Of a stretch of 13,496 nucleotides of DNA, positions 1-7,117 are shown piece by piece. This DNA is from Thermodesulfobacteriaceae bacterium (GTDB taxonomy: Bacteria > Desulfobacterota > Dissulfuribacteria > Dissulfuribacterales > UBA3076). How positions within the stretch are numbered: position 1 is the first letter of the stretch; every line of letters starts with the position of its first letter. The notes beneath the pieces are model-generated. The model was not told where the DNA came from. It saw nothing but the letters and a program-made list of their open reading frames with translations, and made no database searches. The stretch spans positions 1 to 13,496 of the forward strand of contig DTYO01000200.1 in assembly GCA_012961845.1 (NCBI GenBank), given 5' to 3'. Position numbers and translations under genes: made by a program.

Positions 1-2
1 AG

Positions 3-116
3 AGTACGTCTGCGCTCTATCCGCTTTACATCTTTGGCAAACTCGCGAACCGAATTAACCGGTTTCATCCGCCGGTGTGCCGACAGTTTCGTGGAAAGGT
101 GTTCTTCAGCTCATGA
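3..116 (+). CDS. possible 3' end of an upstream gene (partial)
   Basis: A plus-strand frame is open from the window edge to a TGA at 114-116. That stop overlaps the ATG of the next gene as ATGA, an arrangement typical of translationally coupled genes. The 37 visible residues (starting STSALYPLYIFGKLANR) match no family I recognise. A second frame is open to 123, so the choice rests only on the ATGA overlap. It may equally be a leader rather than coding sequence. Confidence 0.22.
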   Translation, partial: STSALYPLYIFGKLANRINRFHPPVCRQFRGKVFFSS

Positions 117-1411
117 ATTATGAGGTGTTCATGGCCCTGCGGTATCTCAGGGCCAAACGGAAACAGACCTTTATTTCCCTGATTACGTTTATTTCGGTTG
201 CCGGGGTGACGGTAGGGGTTATGGCCCTGATCGTGGTCATAGCGGTTATGGCCGGATTTGAAGATCATCTGCGGACCAAGATTCTGGGAATAAATTCTCA
301 CATAATTGTCAGAAATTATTATGGCTCCTTTGGGAATGTGGAGTCCGTACGCAGTGACCTGAAGGGTATTTCAAAACCTTCTTCGGGACATTTTGCCGAT
401 TTTGTGAGAGGGCTGAGAGGAAAACGGCCTGATGTCACGGTGGAGGCGGCAGTACCCATCGTATATATCCAGGCCCTCCTGAGCTCCGGGAGCGCGGTAA
501 GCGGGGCATCGATACGGGGGGTGGAGACCGGATCAAGAGAATTCATAAACATAGGGAAGATCGTGGCAGGCGCGGGATTTGAGGCCTTCAGAGATTATAC
601 CGGCAAGGGGCCGCCGCCCATCATTCTGGGACAGGAACTGCAGCGGAATCTGGGCGTATCAACAGGCCAGTCCATCCAGGTGATACTGCCCAGCGGCACC
701 ATTACACCGGTCGGCATGCTCCCCAGGATCCGGACTTTTCATGTGGCAGGTGTAAGCACAACCGGCATGTATGAATTTGATGCATCCCTGGCTTTTATTC
801 CCCTCACGGCTGCTCAGAAACTCCTGGGACTCGGCGACAGGGTGCATGGTTTCGAGATAAAGATTTCAGATATCTATGCCTCGGCAGAACTGGCGGAAGC
901 CATCCAGAACAGACTCGGATTCCCCTTCTGGACCATGGACTGGCAGCAGATGAGCCGCAACCTTTTTTCAGCACTGAAACTGGAGAGATTTGCCATGTTC
1001 ATCATTCTGACCCTGATCGTCCTGGTTGCATCCTTCAACATTGTCAGCACGCTGATTATGATGGTGATGGAAAAACACCAGGATATAGCCATTCTGAAGG
1101 CCTTGGGAGCCACTGACCGGAAGATTCTCAGGATTTTTGTCTACAACGGGATGTTTGTTGGCATTATCGGTACCGCCCTCGGAGTGGCAGGCGGGGTAGG
1201 CCTGTGTGCCCTCCTGAGCAGGTATAAGTTCATACGTCTTCCCAAGGAAGTCAGCCAGGTATACAGTTTCGACACCCTGCCGGTCCTGCTGTATCCTGCT
1301 GATGTGGCAATAATAGCCCTGTCAGCTCTGCTGATATGTTTTCTGGCCACCATTTATCCTGCCCGGCAGGCCGCCAAGGTCAATCCTTCGGAGGCGTTGC
1401 GAACTGGCTGA
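113..1411 (+). CDS. lolC: LolC/LolE-family lipoprotein-releasing ABC transporter permease
   Basis: Inner-membrane permease of the LolCDE type, which lifts outer-membrane lipoproteins out of the inner membrane and hands them to LolA, powered by the ATPase LolD. The 432-residue protein has the FtsX/MacB layout. It starts with the family-typical MNYEVFMALRYLRAKRKQ, followed by a first membrane segment at about 20-48. A large periplasmic domain follows, then three membrane segments near 295-320, 347-368 and 398-418, with the conserved ILKALGAT loop between the second and third. It ends in the family signature YPARQAAKVNPSEALR, so it is complete. The ATG at 113 is preferred over a GTG at 77 because it gives the usual family N-terminus and has GGAAAGG at 93-99; an ATG at 131 with GAGGTG just upstream is an alternative. 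Lol genes are usually followed directly by lolD, but none is present here. LolC and LolE cannot be told apart by eye. Confidence 0.9.
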   Translation: MNYEVFMALRYLRAKRKQTFISLITFISVAGVTVGVMALIVVIAVMAGFEDHLRTKILGINSHIIVRNYYGSFGNVESVRSDLKGISKPSSGHFADFVRGLRGKRPDVTVEAAVPIVYIQALLSSGSAVSGASIRGVETGSREFINIGKIVAGAGFEAFRDYTGKGPPPIILGQELQRNLGVSTGQSIQVILPSGTITPVGMLPRIRTFHVAGVSTTGMYEFDASLAFIPLTAAQKLLGLGDRVHGFEIKISDIYASAELAEAIQNRLGFPFWTMDWQQMSRNLFSALKLERFAMFIILTLIVLVASFNIVSTLIMMVMEKHQDIAILKALGATDRKILRIFVYNGMFVGIIGTALGVAGGVGLCALLSRYKFIRLPKEVSQVYSFDTLPVLLYPADVAIIALSALLICFLATIYPARQAAKVNPSEALRTG

Positions 1412-1466
1412 CCAAATGGATGTTACTCTTCATGGTGCATCTCAAAAAATGTTCTTCTGCCCTACA

Positions 1467-1511
1467 ACCTGCTGTACCTGAAAAAACATCCTGGAAATAT
1501 CGCCAGCAGGT
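1467..1511. repeat. short inverted repeat after lolC
   Basis: ACCTGCTG at 1467-1474 and CAGCAGGT at 1504-1511 form an 8-base perfect inverted repeat around a 29-base loop, 56 bases after the lolC stop. There is no T-run after it, so it is not a convincing intrinsic terminator. It may be an mRNA 3'-end structure or chance. Confidence 0.25.
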
Positions 1512-1533
1512 CTGAGATTGTTGTTTCGTTAGG

Positions 1534-1549
1534 CTTGTTCCGGAACAAG
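1534..1549. promoter_or_regulatory. perfect 16-base palindrome, possible operator
   Basis: CTTGTTCCGGAACAAG is identical to its own reverse complement with no spacer. A loopless dyad of this length is the form expected of a site for a dimeric regulator rather than an RNA hairpin. It lies in the gene-free stretch about 135 bases upstream of the best -35 box for the glutamate synthase operon. The regulator is unknown. Confidence 0.35.
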
Positions 1550-1683
1550 ATTACTGATTTTCAGAGTCGTCCTGAAGGAAGAAAATCCATGCTGCCTGCA
1601 GACGTCACGGGCCGCTCTTTCCAGGTTCCACGGTCTTCCAGCCCTGCTCCTCCACGCTCCGTCTTTTACTTTGGGCCTCTCCC

Positions 1684-1712
1684 TTGACAAGTCAGGCTAT
1701 GTGGTATTTAAG
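1684..1712 (+). promoter_or_regulatory. possible sigma-70 promoter for the glutamate synthase operon
   Basis: A perfect TTGACA at 1684-1689 is followed by a 17-base spacer and TTTAAG at 1707-1712, which matches the -10 consensus at four of six positions. It would leave a leader of about 250 nt before the ATG at 1973. The long leader and the weak -10 keep this tentative. Confidence 0.3.
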
Positions 1713-1941
1713 GACACAGTCATTTTGCGGCATCTTTTTTAAATATTCGTTGGTGTCTGTCCTGAATAGAGGTTTTTCGTCAGGGATCAAGGCGTCTGGC
1801 AATAATAATCTCAGATATGTACTTGATATCTGTAGCATTATGTTTTGCATCACAGAGATCGGGCGAAAAGTCCATGTATGGATAGGCCCTCGTCAGGAAC
1901 ACCAGGCTTCTGGCACGAGAACCCGGTGCGGTATCTTCGCC
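1692..1941 (-). pseudogene. frameshifted C-terminal coding remnant, family unknown
   Basis: The minus strand reads as protein-like sequence in two frames that join across a single-base shift. The first frame (from about 1941) contains TRAYPYMDFSPDLCDAKHNA and ends ARRLDP at a TGA at 1780-1782. Removing one C of the CCC just before that stop continues it as LDPDEKPLFRTDTNEYLKK and on to KYHIA, with a stop at 1692-1694. The natural flow across the join and the ordinary residue composition suggest a decayed gene of which only about the last 80 residues remain. Its upstream part runs into the start of the glutamate synthase operon on the other strand, so the N-terminus is missing. I cannot name the family. 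A chance antisense frame remains possible. Confidence 0.4.
1812..1832. repeat. short dyad in the operon leader
   Basis: CAGATAT at 1812-1818 and ATATCTG at 1826-1832 are perfect inverted repeats around a 7-base centre. The dyad lies about 140 bases upstream of the first glutamate synthase gene and inside the frameshifted antisense remnant. It could be an operator or a weak leader hairpin; it is A+T rich and may be chance. Confidence 0.2.
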
Positions 1942-1960
1942 TGCCTGATTACACTGAAAA

Positions 1961-1969
1961 GGGAGGAAG
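1961..1969 (+). promoter_or_regulatory. strong ribosome binding site of the first glutamate synthase gene
   Basis: GGGAGGAAG ends three bases before the ATG at 1973. It fixes this start, which places a cysteine at position 2 as required for a class II glutaminase. Confidence 0.75.
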
Positions 1970-1972
1970 TAA

Positions 1973-3118
1973 ATGTGTCGTTTAGCCCTTAAAACAGCCA
2001 CGGATCCTTTTTCTCCATACTCCATATTGGAGGCCATGGAGGCAATGCAGGAAGGGTTTGATGGAAGCGGGCTGGGGCTTCTGCTCAGGGGAATAGATTT
2101 TTCAGATTACAACTACAGCAAGAAACGCCCTATTCTCTCCGGTATAGCCCACACGGAAGCAGCCCTTCATCGCCTCAATGCATTCATGGAAGAAAAAGGT
2201 TTCGAGCTGAAATATGACCATGAATTCGAGACGGATCTGTCAGAGATAGAGGCCAGGGAAGACAGATACAGGTATCTGACCCGTGTGTACAGCCTTCCAG
2301 GTGCCTGGGATGGTTTCGACCAGGAAGAGGTTGAAAAGCACCTGATGCTCACCCGCCTTGCACTGCGTAGAGACGGTGAGGACCACGGAAACGACCTGAC
2401 CGTATTCTCATTCTGGCCTGACGTGGCCATGATCAAGGAAGTTGGATGGCCTCTGGCCGTTGGAAAGGCACTCGGGCTCGATGATGACCGCATTCAGGCC
2501 AGGGTTGTCATGGCACAGGGCAGGCAGAACACCAACTGGGGCATCAATCTGTATGCATGCCATCCGTTTTTTATCCAGGGAGTGGCTACCATGACTAATG
2601 GAGAAAATACGGCATTCATACCCATAAAGGACTGGCTTACAGGCATGAATTATCCGGGATACATCGGCTACCAGAGCGACAGCGAGGTTTTTGCTCATAT
2701 CCTGCATTATTGCCTGAAACAGCTCAAACTACCCCTGGAGGCCTACAAACATGTCATTACGCCGCTCAAAACAGAAGAACTTGAAAGGCATCCCCAGGGG
2801 GACTTTCTGGTCGGACTCAGAAATGCAACCAGACGCCTTATAATAGACGGGCCAAACTGTGTCATTGGGTCTCTTCCGGATGAAACATGTCTGCTGGTCA
2901 TGGATCACAAGAAGCTGCGTCCCGGCACCATAGGCGGCAAACCCGGAGAGTGGGCAATGGCGTCTGAAATGTGCGGGGTCGAAGCCATGATCCCAGACCG
3001 TGACCGCTCTCTGGATTTTCAGCCAATGCGTGAAAATACCGTGGTAGTTCCTCCAGACAGAAAGGAGTACAAGATATGGTCTCAATTCGATCCATTTCCG
3101 TTTCCCCTGGCAGCCTGA
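1973..3118 (+). CDS. glutamate synthase, class II glutaminase subunit (archaeal-type GltB1)
   Basis: Releases ammonia from glutamine and passes it to the synthase subunit encoded next. The protein begins Met-Cys, so removal of Met exposes Cys2 as the N-terminal nucleophile of Ntn-type (class II) glutamine amidotransferases. Other family motifs are GRQNTNWG (183-190, the glutamine-site loop), TNGEN (208-212, with the oxyanion Asn-Gly) and YQSDSE (233-238). At 381 residues it is a free-standing subunit; in the bacterial GltB protein this domain is fused to the rest. The position usually occupied by His in the HNGE motif is Thr208. A strong ribosome site at 1961-1969 supports the start. The last 43 bases overlap the next gene in another frame, implying coupled translation. 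Paralogous uses of this domain, such as GlxB or N-methylglutamate synthase, are less likely given the neighbours. Confidence 0.85.
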   Translation: MCRLALKTATDPFSPYSILEAMEAMQEGFDGSGLGLLLRGIDFSDYNYSKKRPILSGIAHTEAALHRLNAFMEEKGFELKYDHEFETDLSEIEAREDRYRYLTRVYSLPGAWDGFDQEEVEKHLMLTRLALRRDGEDHGNDLTVFSFWPDVAMIKEVGWPLAVGKALGLDDDRIQARVVMAQGRQNTNWGINLYACHPFFIQGVATMTNGENTAFIPIKDWLTGMNYPGYIGYQSDSEVFAHILHYCLKQLKLPLEAYKHVITPLKTEELERHPQGDFLVGLRNATRRLIIDGPNCVIGSLPDETCLLVMDHKKLRPGTIGGKPGEWAMASEMCGVEAMIPDRDRSLDFQPMRENTVVVPPDRKEYKIWSQFDPFPFPLAA

Positions 3119-4710
3119 TTCCAGCAGATCTCCCGTGGATTGTCCAGCATAGGGAGGACAGATGCACTCTGTGCGGCCGTTGTACCGCAGTGTGCCCGAC
3201 ACAGGCCATACACCTTGCCTATAGGCGGCAGCGCATGCCGAAGCTGGCCATAGGTGGGGGGCTCGGGAACGAATACCGCACGTTCATGGGGATACGCCAG
3301 CGAACCGATGTGGAACACAAGTGCATAGGCTGTGGTATGTGTGCCATGGTCTGTCCCAACGAGGCCATCGCCCCGGAACCCAACCCCAATGACAACCGTC
3401 TGCGTTTTCTCAGCAACCAGAAAGGTGATGCATGGAAGAGGGGAGGCCGCAGAAATGTCAGAGAAACAAACCTGGACAGGCTTGTATTCACCAGGATATC
3501 CATGCTGACTGACCCTGCTCTCGATGCCGGTCGCCACGAGTTCGAGCTGAACACTATCCTGGGGAGGATCGTCCCACCTGAGGAGTTTCTCAGGCGCAAG
3601 GCAAATAATGAGTGGATACCGCCTGTAAGAGAGATATTTCCATTCATAATCGGTTCCATGTCGTTCGGTGCGCTCTCACCCAATATGTGGCTGGGGCTCC
3701 TGCAGGGAGTGGCCTATTGCAATGAGGTTCTTGGCATCCCGGTAGTGATGGCTACAGGGGAAGGAGGCTGTCCTCCATGGGTGCTGAAGAGTCCGTTTCT
3801 GAAATATATTATTCTCCAGATAGCATCCGGGTATTTCGGCTGGGACGAGATAATAAGGGCGATACCTGAAAGACAGTGTGACCCCTGCGCCATAGAGATC
3901 AAGTACGGCCAGGGGGCCAAGCCGGGCGACGGCGGTCTGCTGATGTGGTACAAGGTCAGCAAGCTCATAGCCCGGCTGAGGGGAGTGCCAGAGGGGGTGG
4001 ATCTTCCGTCCCCGCCTGTACACCAGACCCTTTATTCCATCGAGGAAAGTGTCATGAAGATGATACAGACCCTTTCCATGGCGTGGGATTTCAAGGTGCC
4101 GGTTTACCCGAAGATATCAGGCTCCATCTCGGCCAAAGCCGTATTGAACAATCTGGTCCGGAATCCCTATGCATCCGCCCTGCTTATAGACGGGATCGAC
4201 GGCGGAACAGGTGCTGCATACAATGTGAGTATGGATGCCATGGGGCATCCCATAGCATCGAATCTGAGAGAATGCTACCTGGATCTGGTGGCTCAGGGCA
4301 AGCAGAATGAGGTTCCGCTGTTTGCCGCCGGCGGTGTGGGAAAGAACGGTAACGTTACACAGAACGGCATGGCCCTCATAATGCTGGGAGCCAGCGGGGT
4401 GCATATCGGAAAATATGTCATGCAGGCCGCCGCAGGGTGTCTGGGCAGTGAAAAGAACCGGTGCAATGTCTGCAATCTGGGCATCTGTCCAAAGGGGATT
4501 ACCAGCCAGAATCCCAAGCTTTACAGGCGTCTCGATCCCGACGATGTGGCCCAGAGAGTGGTGGATGTGTTCATGGCAATCAGGACGGAGATGAAGAAGA
4601 TAATGGCTCCGCTGGGCAGATCACAGAGCCTGCCCATCGGGATGTCGGATGCAGTTGGTATTGCTGATGCCGATGCCGCTGAGCGTCTGCAGATAAGATA
4701 CGTGTGTTGA
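3076..4710 (+). CDS. gltB: glutamate synthase, FMN synthase subunit with ferredoxin domain (archaeal-type GltB2)
   Basis: Catalytic core of glutamate synthase: condenses ammonia with 2-oxoglutarate on FMN to give glutamate. The 544-residue protein starts with a two-cluster ferredoxin domain, CTLCGRCTAVCP (Cys30, 33, 36, 40) and CIGCGMCAMVCP (Cys83, 86, 89, 93), which classical GltB lacks but archaeal-type subunits carry. The GltS barrel follows from about 150. It shows SMSFGALS, the ISGSISAKA stretch, DGIDGGTGAA, and AAGGVGKNG...GASGVHIGK for FMN binding. CNVCNLGICPKG after the barrel corresponds to the [3Fe-4S] cysteine region. The ATG at 3076 has AAAGGAG at 3061-3067 and overlaps the preceding gene by 43 bases. 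Electrons probably pass from the flavoprotein encoded downstream through these clusters to FMN; that route is inference. Confidence 0.9.
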   Translation: MVSIRSISVSPGSLIPADLPWIVQHREDRCTLCGRCTAVCPTQAIHLAYRRQRMPKLAIGGGLGNEYRTFMGIRQRTDVEHKCIGCGMCAMVCPNEAIAPEPNPNDNRLRFLSNQKGDAWKRGGRRNVRETNLDRLVFTRISMLTDPALDAGRHEFELNTILGRIVPPEEFLRRKANNEWIPPVREIFPFIIGSMSFGALSPNMWLGLLQGVAYCNEVLGIPVVMATGEGGCPPWVLKSPFLKYIILQIASGYFGWDEIIRAIPERQCDPCAIEIKYGQGAKPGDGGLLMWYKVSKLIARLRGVPEGVDLPSPPVHQTLYSIEESVMKMIQTLSMAWDFKVPVYPKISGSISAKAVLNNLVRNPYASALLIDGIDGGTGAAYNVSMDAMGHPIASNLRECYLDLVAQGKQNEVPLFAAGGVGKNGNVTQNGMALIMLGASGVHIGKYVMQAAAGCLGSEKNRCNVCNLGICPKGITSQNPKLYRRLDPDDVAQRVVDVFMAIRTEMKKIMAPLGRSQSLPIGMSDAVGIADADAAERLQIRYVC

Positions 4711-4763
4711 TTCGATACCATTAAACTGGACGATGCCTGTCCATAATCAGGATATGAATTGCA

Positions 4764-7088
4764 ATGCAACAGACAGTAACCGTTAGAGGAATAGACGAAA
4801 AAGGCAAGAGAGTAAGTTCCAAGGACTTTGAGGAGATGGTGCGGGAGGCTGCAGGCCGTTCCAGTGACCTTGTCCTGGAAGTCTATGGACAGCACAATGT
4901 AGGTGGCAGGCTATGGAGGGACAGCGGCCGCATCAATATCACGGTCAGAGGGCCTGCGGGTCAGCGGCTCGGGTGCATGGGCAGGCCCGGTACCAGAATA
5001 GTATGTGAAGGCCCGGCATCCGACGATGTGGGCTACCTCAATATAGGAGCCGAGATTACCGTCATGGGAGACGCCACCAACGGCGTCTGTAATGCAATGG
5101 CCCAGGGCAGGGTCATGGTCGGAGGATCCATCGGGGCCAGGGGGCTCACAATGACCAAGTGGAATCCGGAATACCAGCGTCCGGAACTGTGGGTGCTGGG
5201 ATCGGTGGGTGACACGTTTGCCGAATTCAACTGCGGCGGCATAGGTGTGGTCTGTGGTTTTGAGCCGAAGAATCCCGGAAACATTCTAGGCTACCGTCCA
5301 TGCGTGGGCATGGTCGGGGGGTGGGTCTTTTACAGGGGTGAGACGGATGGTTCCTATTCCAGAAATGACGTGCGGCTCACCGACCCGGATGACGAACAGT
5401 GGAACTGGCTCATGGAAAAAATGCCTGGCTATCTGGAAGAGATAGGCAGGCCGGATCTGCTTGATCTCTTTTCCGTCAGGGATGAATGGAAGTTGCTTAT
5501 AGCGCTCACACCTCAGGAAAAGGCCCTGATCTACAGCGGTCACATGAACATGCAGGAGTTCCGAAAGAAAATATGGGATCAGGGTTTTGGCGGCGGAGAT
5601 CCTCTAAGAGATCTGGCTCCTGAACTTGACAGGAGCGTCATAGGAGTGGTCGAAAGCGGAGAGATGAGACGCAGGAGGCCATTCTGGGCCAACAGGGAGT
5701 TTGCTGCTCCATGTACTTTCTACTGTCCCATTCACATCCCTACGGTGGACCGTCTGCGCCTCATCAGGGACGGAAAGACAGAAGAGGCCTACAGGCTCAC
5801 CCTCCGTTATACACCTCTTCCTGCGTCTGTCTGCGGTGCCATATGCCCCAACCTCTGCATGGACAACTGCTCCAGGGCGATTATCGACAGGCAGATAGAT
5901 GTTGCCATGCTGGGGCGGGCGGTCAAGGATGTCCCACTCCCGGAGACGGCGCAGCCTCTCGGCAAAAAAGTTGCCATTGTCGGTGGTGGTCCCGGCGGTA
6001 TGGGGGCCGCTTGGCACCTGGCTCAAGCTGGGGTGGAGGCCCATATCTTTGAAAAGGAAAATTACCTGGGCGGAAAGATCGCTCAGGTTATCCCCTGGGA
6101 TCGTCTGCCAAAGGCCATCTGGGAAAAAGAGATAAAGCGCTTCATGAAGATGCCTAACTTGCATGTACACTTCGGCGAGACCATGACCAGGGAGAAACTT
6201 GAAGAACTGAAGACCGAGTTTGATTATGTGATCGTCGCGGTGGGGACCCATGAACCCCGCAGGATTCCCTTCCCCGGTTCGGAAAAGGTTGTCACCGCAC
6301 TGGATTTCCTGAAGTCGGTCAAAGGTGGCTCGCCCATGAAAGTCGGGAAGCGGGTCGTTATCATCGGGGCCGGAAACGTGGGCTGCGATGTGGCCTGCGA
6401 GGCTTACAGGCATGGAGCCGAGAAGGTCACCCTTGTGGACATCCAGAAACCACTGGCCTTCGGAAAGGAAAAAGAGGCTGCCGAAGCCCTGGGGGCACAG
6501 TTCCGCTGGCCGGTCAATACCAAAGAGGTAACAGACGAGGGCCTCGTCCTTGCCGATGGTGAGTTGATCCCTGCTGATACTGTTTTTATCTCCATAGGAG
6601 ACGTGCCTGCCCTGAGCTTCCTGCCGGAAGACATAGAGACCTTCAGGGGATGGATAAAGACCGATGAGGCCGGAAGGACCTCGGACAGGAAGATATTTGC
6701 TGTGGGCGATGTGGAGAGACCCGGTCTGGTCACTAATGCCATGGGAGCCGGCAAGAGGACAGCGGAATTCATTGTCAGCGAAATCAAGGGGAAACTCTGG
6801 GTCCCGTTCAAGAAGCGGGCTATCGACAGGGAGGTCCTCACTGTTGAACATTACTGTCCTGTAAGTTCCTGCGGCGTGAGCCCTGAAGACGAGGCTGACC
6901 GGTGTCTGAGCTGCGGCTCCTGCCGGGATTGTCACCTGTGCGAGACGATATGCCCGGTAAATGCCATTTCCAGAAATGAAGGTCCGGACGGTGTATATGC
7001 CTATGTTTCAGACGACAGCCTATGCATTGCATGCGGTTTCTGCGCAGATACGTGTCCGTGCGGCATATGGACCATGACACCTTATTGA
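4764..7088 (+). CDS. GXGXG domain fused to GltD-like FAD/NAD(P) oxidoreductase with C-terminal ferredoxin domain
   Basis: Joins two glutamate synthase parts in 774 residues. Residues 1-250 are the glycine-rich GXGXG beta-helix that forms the C-terminal structural domain of GltB (separate GltB3 in archaea). From about 310 comes the GltD-like reductase: a cysteine-rich helical domain (Cys317, 321, 357, 361, 365, 369), FAD-binding GKKVAIVGGGPGG (400-412), NAD(P)-binding GKRVVIIGAGNVG (528-540), and the second FAD motif IFAVGDVERPG. The tail adds CLSCGSCRDCHLCETICP (Cys714-730) and CIACGFCADTCPCG (Cys754-766), two further Fe-S sites. It should oxidise NAD(P)H and feed electrons to the FMN subunit. 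The second nucleotide site ends VTLVDIQKP, without the arginines usual in NADPH-specific GltD. It starts 53 bases after the FMN subunit; CAGGAT at 4749-4754 is a weak ribosome site. Confidence 0.88.
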   Translation: MQQTVTVRGIDEKGKRVSSKDFEEMVREAAGRSSDLVLEVYGQHNVGGRLWRDSGRINITVRGPAGQRLGCMGRPGTRIVCEGPASDDVGYLNIGAEITVMGDATNGVCNAMAQGRVMVGGSIGARGLTMTKWNPEYQRPELWVLGSVGDTFAEFNCGGIGVVCGFEPKNPGNILGYRPCVGMVGGWVFYRGETDGSYSRNDVRLTDPDDEQWNWLMEKMPGYLEEIGRPDLLDLFSVRDEWKLLIALTPQEKALIYSGHMNMQEFRKKIWDQGFGGGDPLRDLAPELDRSVIGVVESGEMRRRRPFWANREFAAPCTFYCPIHIPTVDRLRLIRDGKTEEAYRLTLRYTPLPASVCGAICPNLCMDNCSRAIIDRQIDVAMLGRAVKDVPLPETAQPLGKKVAIVGGGPGGMGAAWHLAQAGVEAHIFEKENYLGGKIAQVIPWDRLPKAIWEKEIKRFMKMPNLHVHFGETMTREKLEELKTEFDYVIVAVGTHEPRRIPFPGSEKVVTALDFLKSVKGGSPMKVGKRVVIIGAGNVGCDVACEAYRHGAEKVTLVDIQKPLAFGKEKEAAEALGAQFRWPVNTKEVTDEGLVLADGELIPADTVFISIGDVPALSFLPEDIETFRGWIKTDEAGRTSDRKIFAVGDVERPGLVTNAMGAGKRTAEFIVSEIKGKLWVPFKKRAIDREVLTVEHYCPVSSCGVSPEDEADRCLSCGSCRDCHLCETICPVNAISRNEGPDGVYAYVSDDSLCIACGFCADTCPCGIWTMTPY

Positions 7089-7117
7089 CGTGTTCTCTGA
7101 AACGATTAGAGGGATCA

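Noticed and set aside
1420..1515. 31-codon frame right after lolC
   Set aside because: No ribosome site, no recognisable protein, and it does not resemble the start of lolD.
1911..1929. TGGCAC as in the -24 box of a sigma-54 promoter upstream of the glutamate synthase operon
   Set aside because: The required GC of the -12 box is not at the correct spacing; the sequence there reads CCCGG, so the promoter would lack half its signal.
1684..1992. Plus-strand 102-codon frame running into the first glutamate synthase gene
   Set aside because: Its composition is unlike protein, it starts with TTG inside the candidate promoter -35 box, and it overlaps the strong ribosome site and start of the real gene.
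5604..6935. Minus-strand 443-codon open frame
   Set aside because: It lies wholly inside the GltD-like reductase gene, whose motifs are unambiguous, and shows no family motifs; it is a codon-bias shadow.
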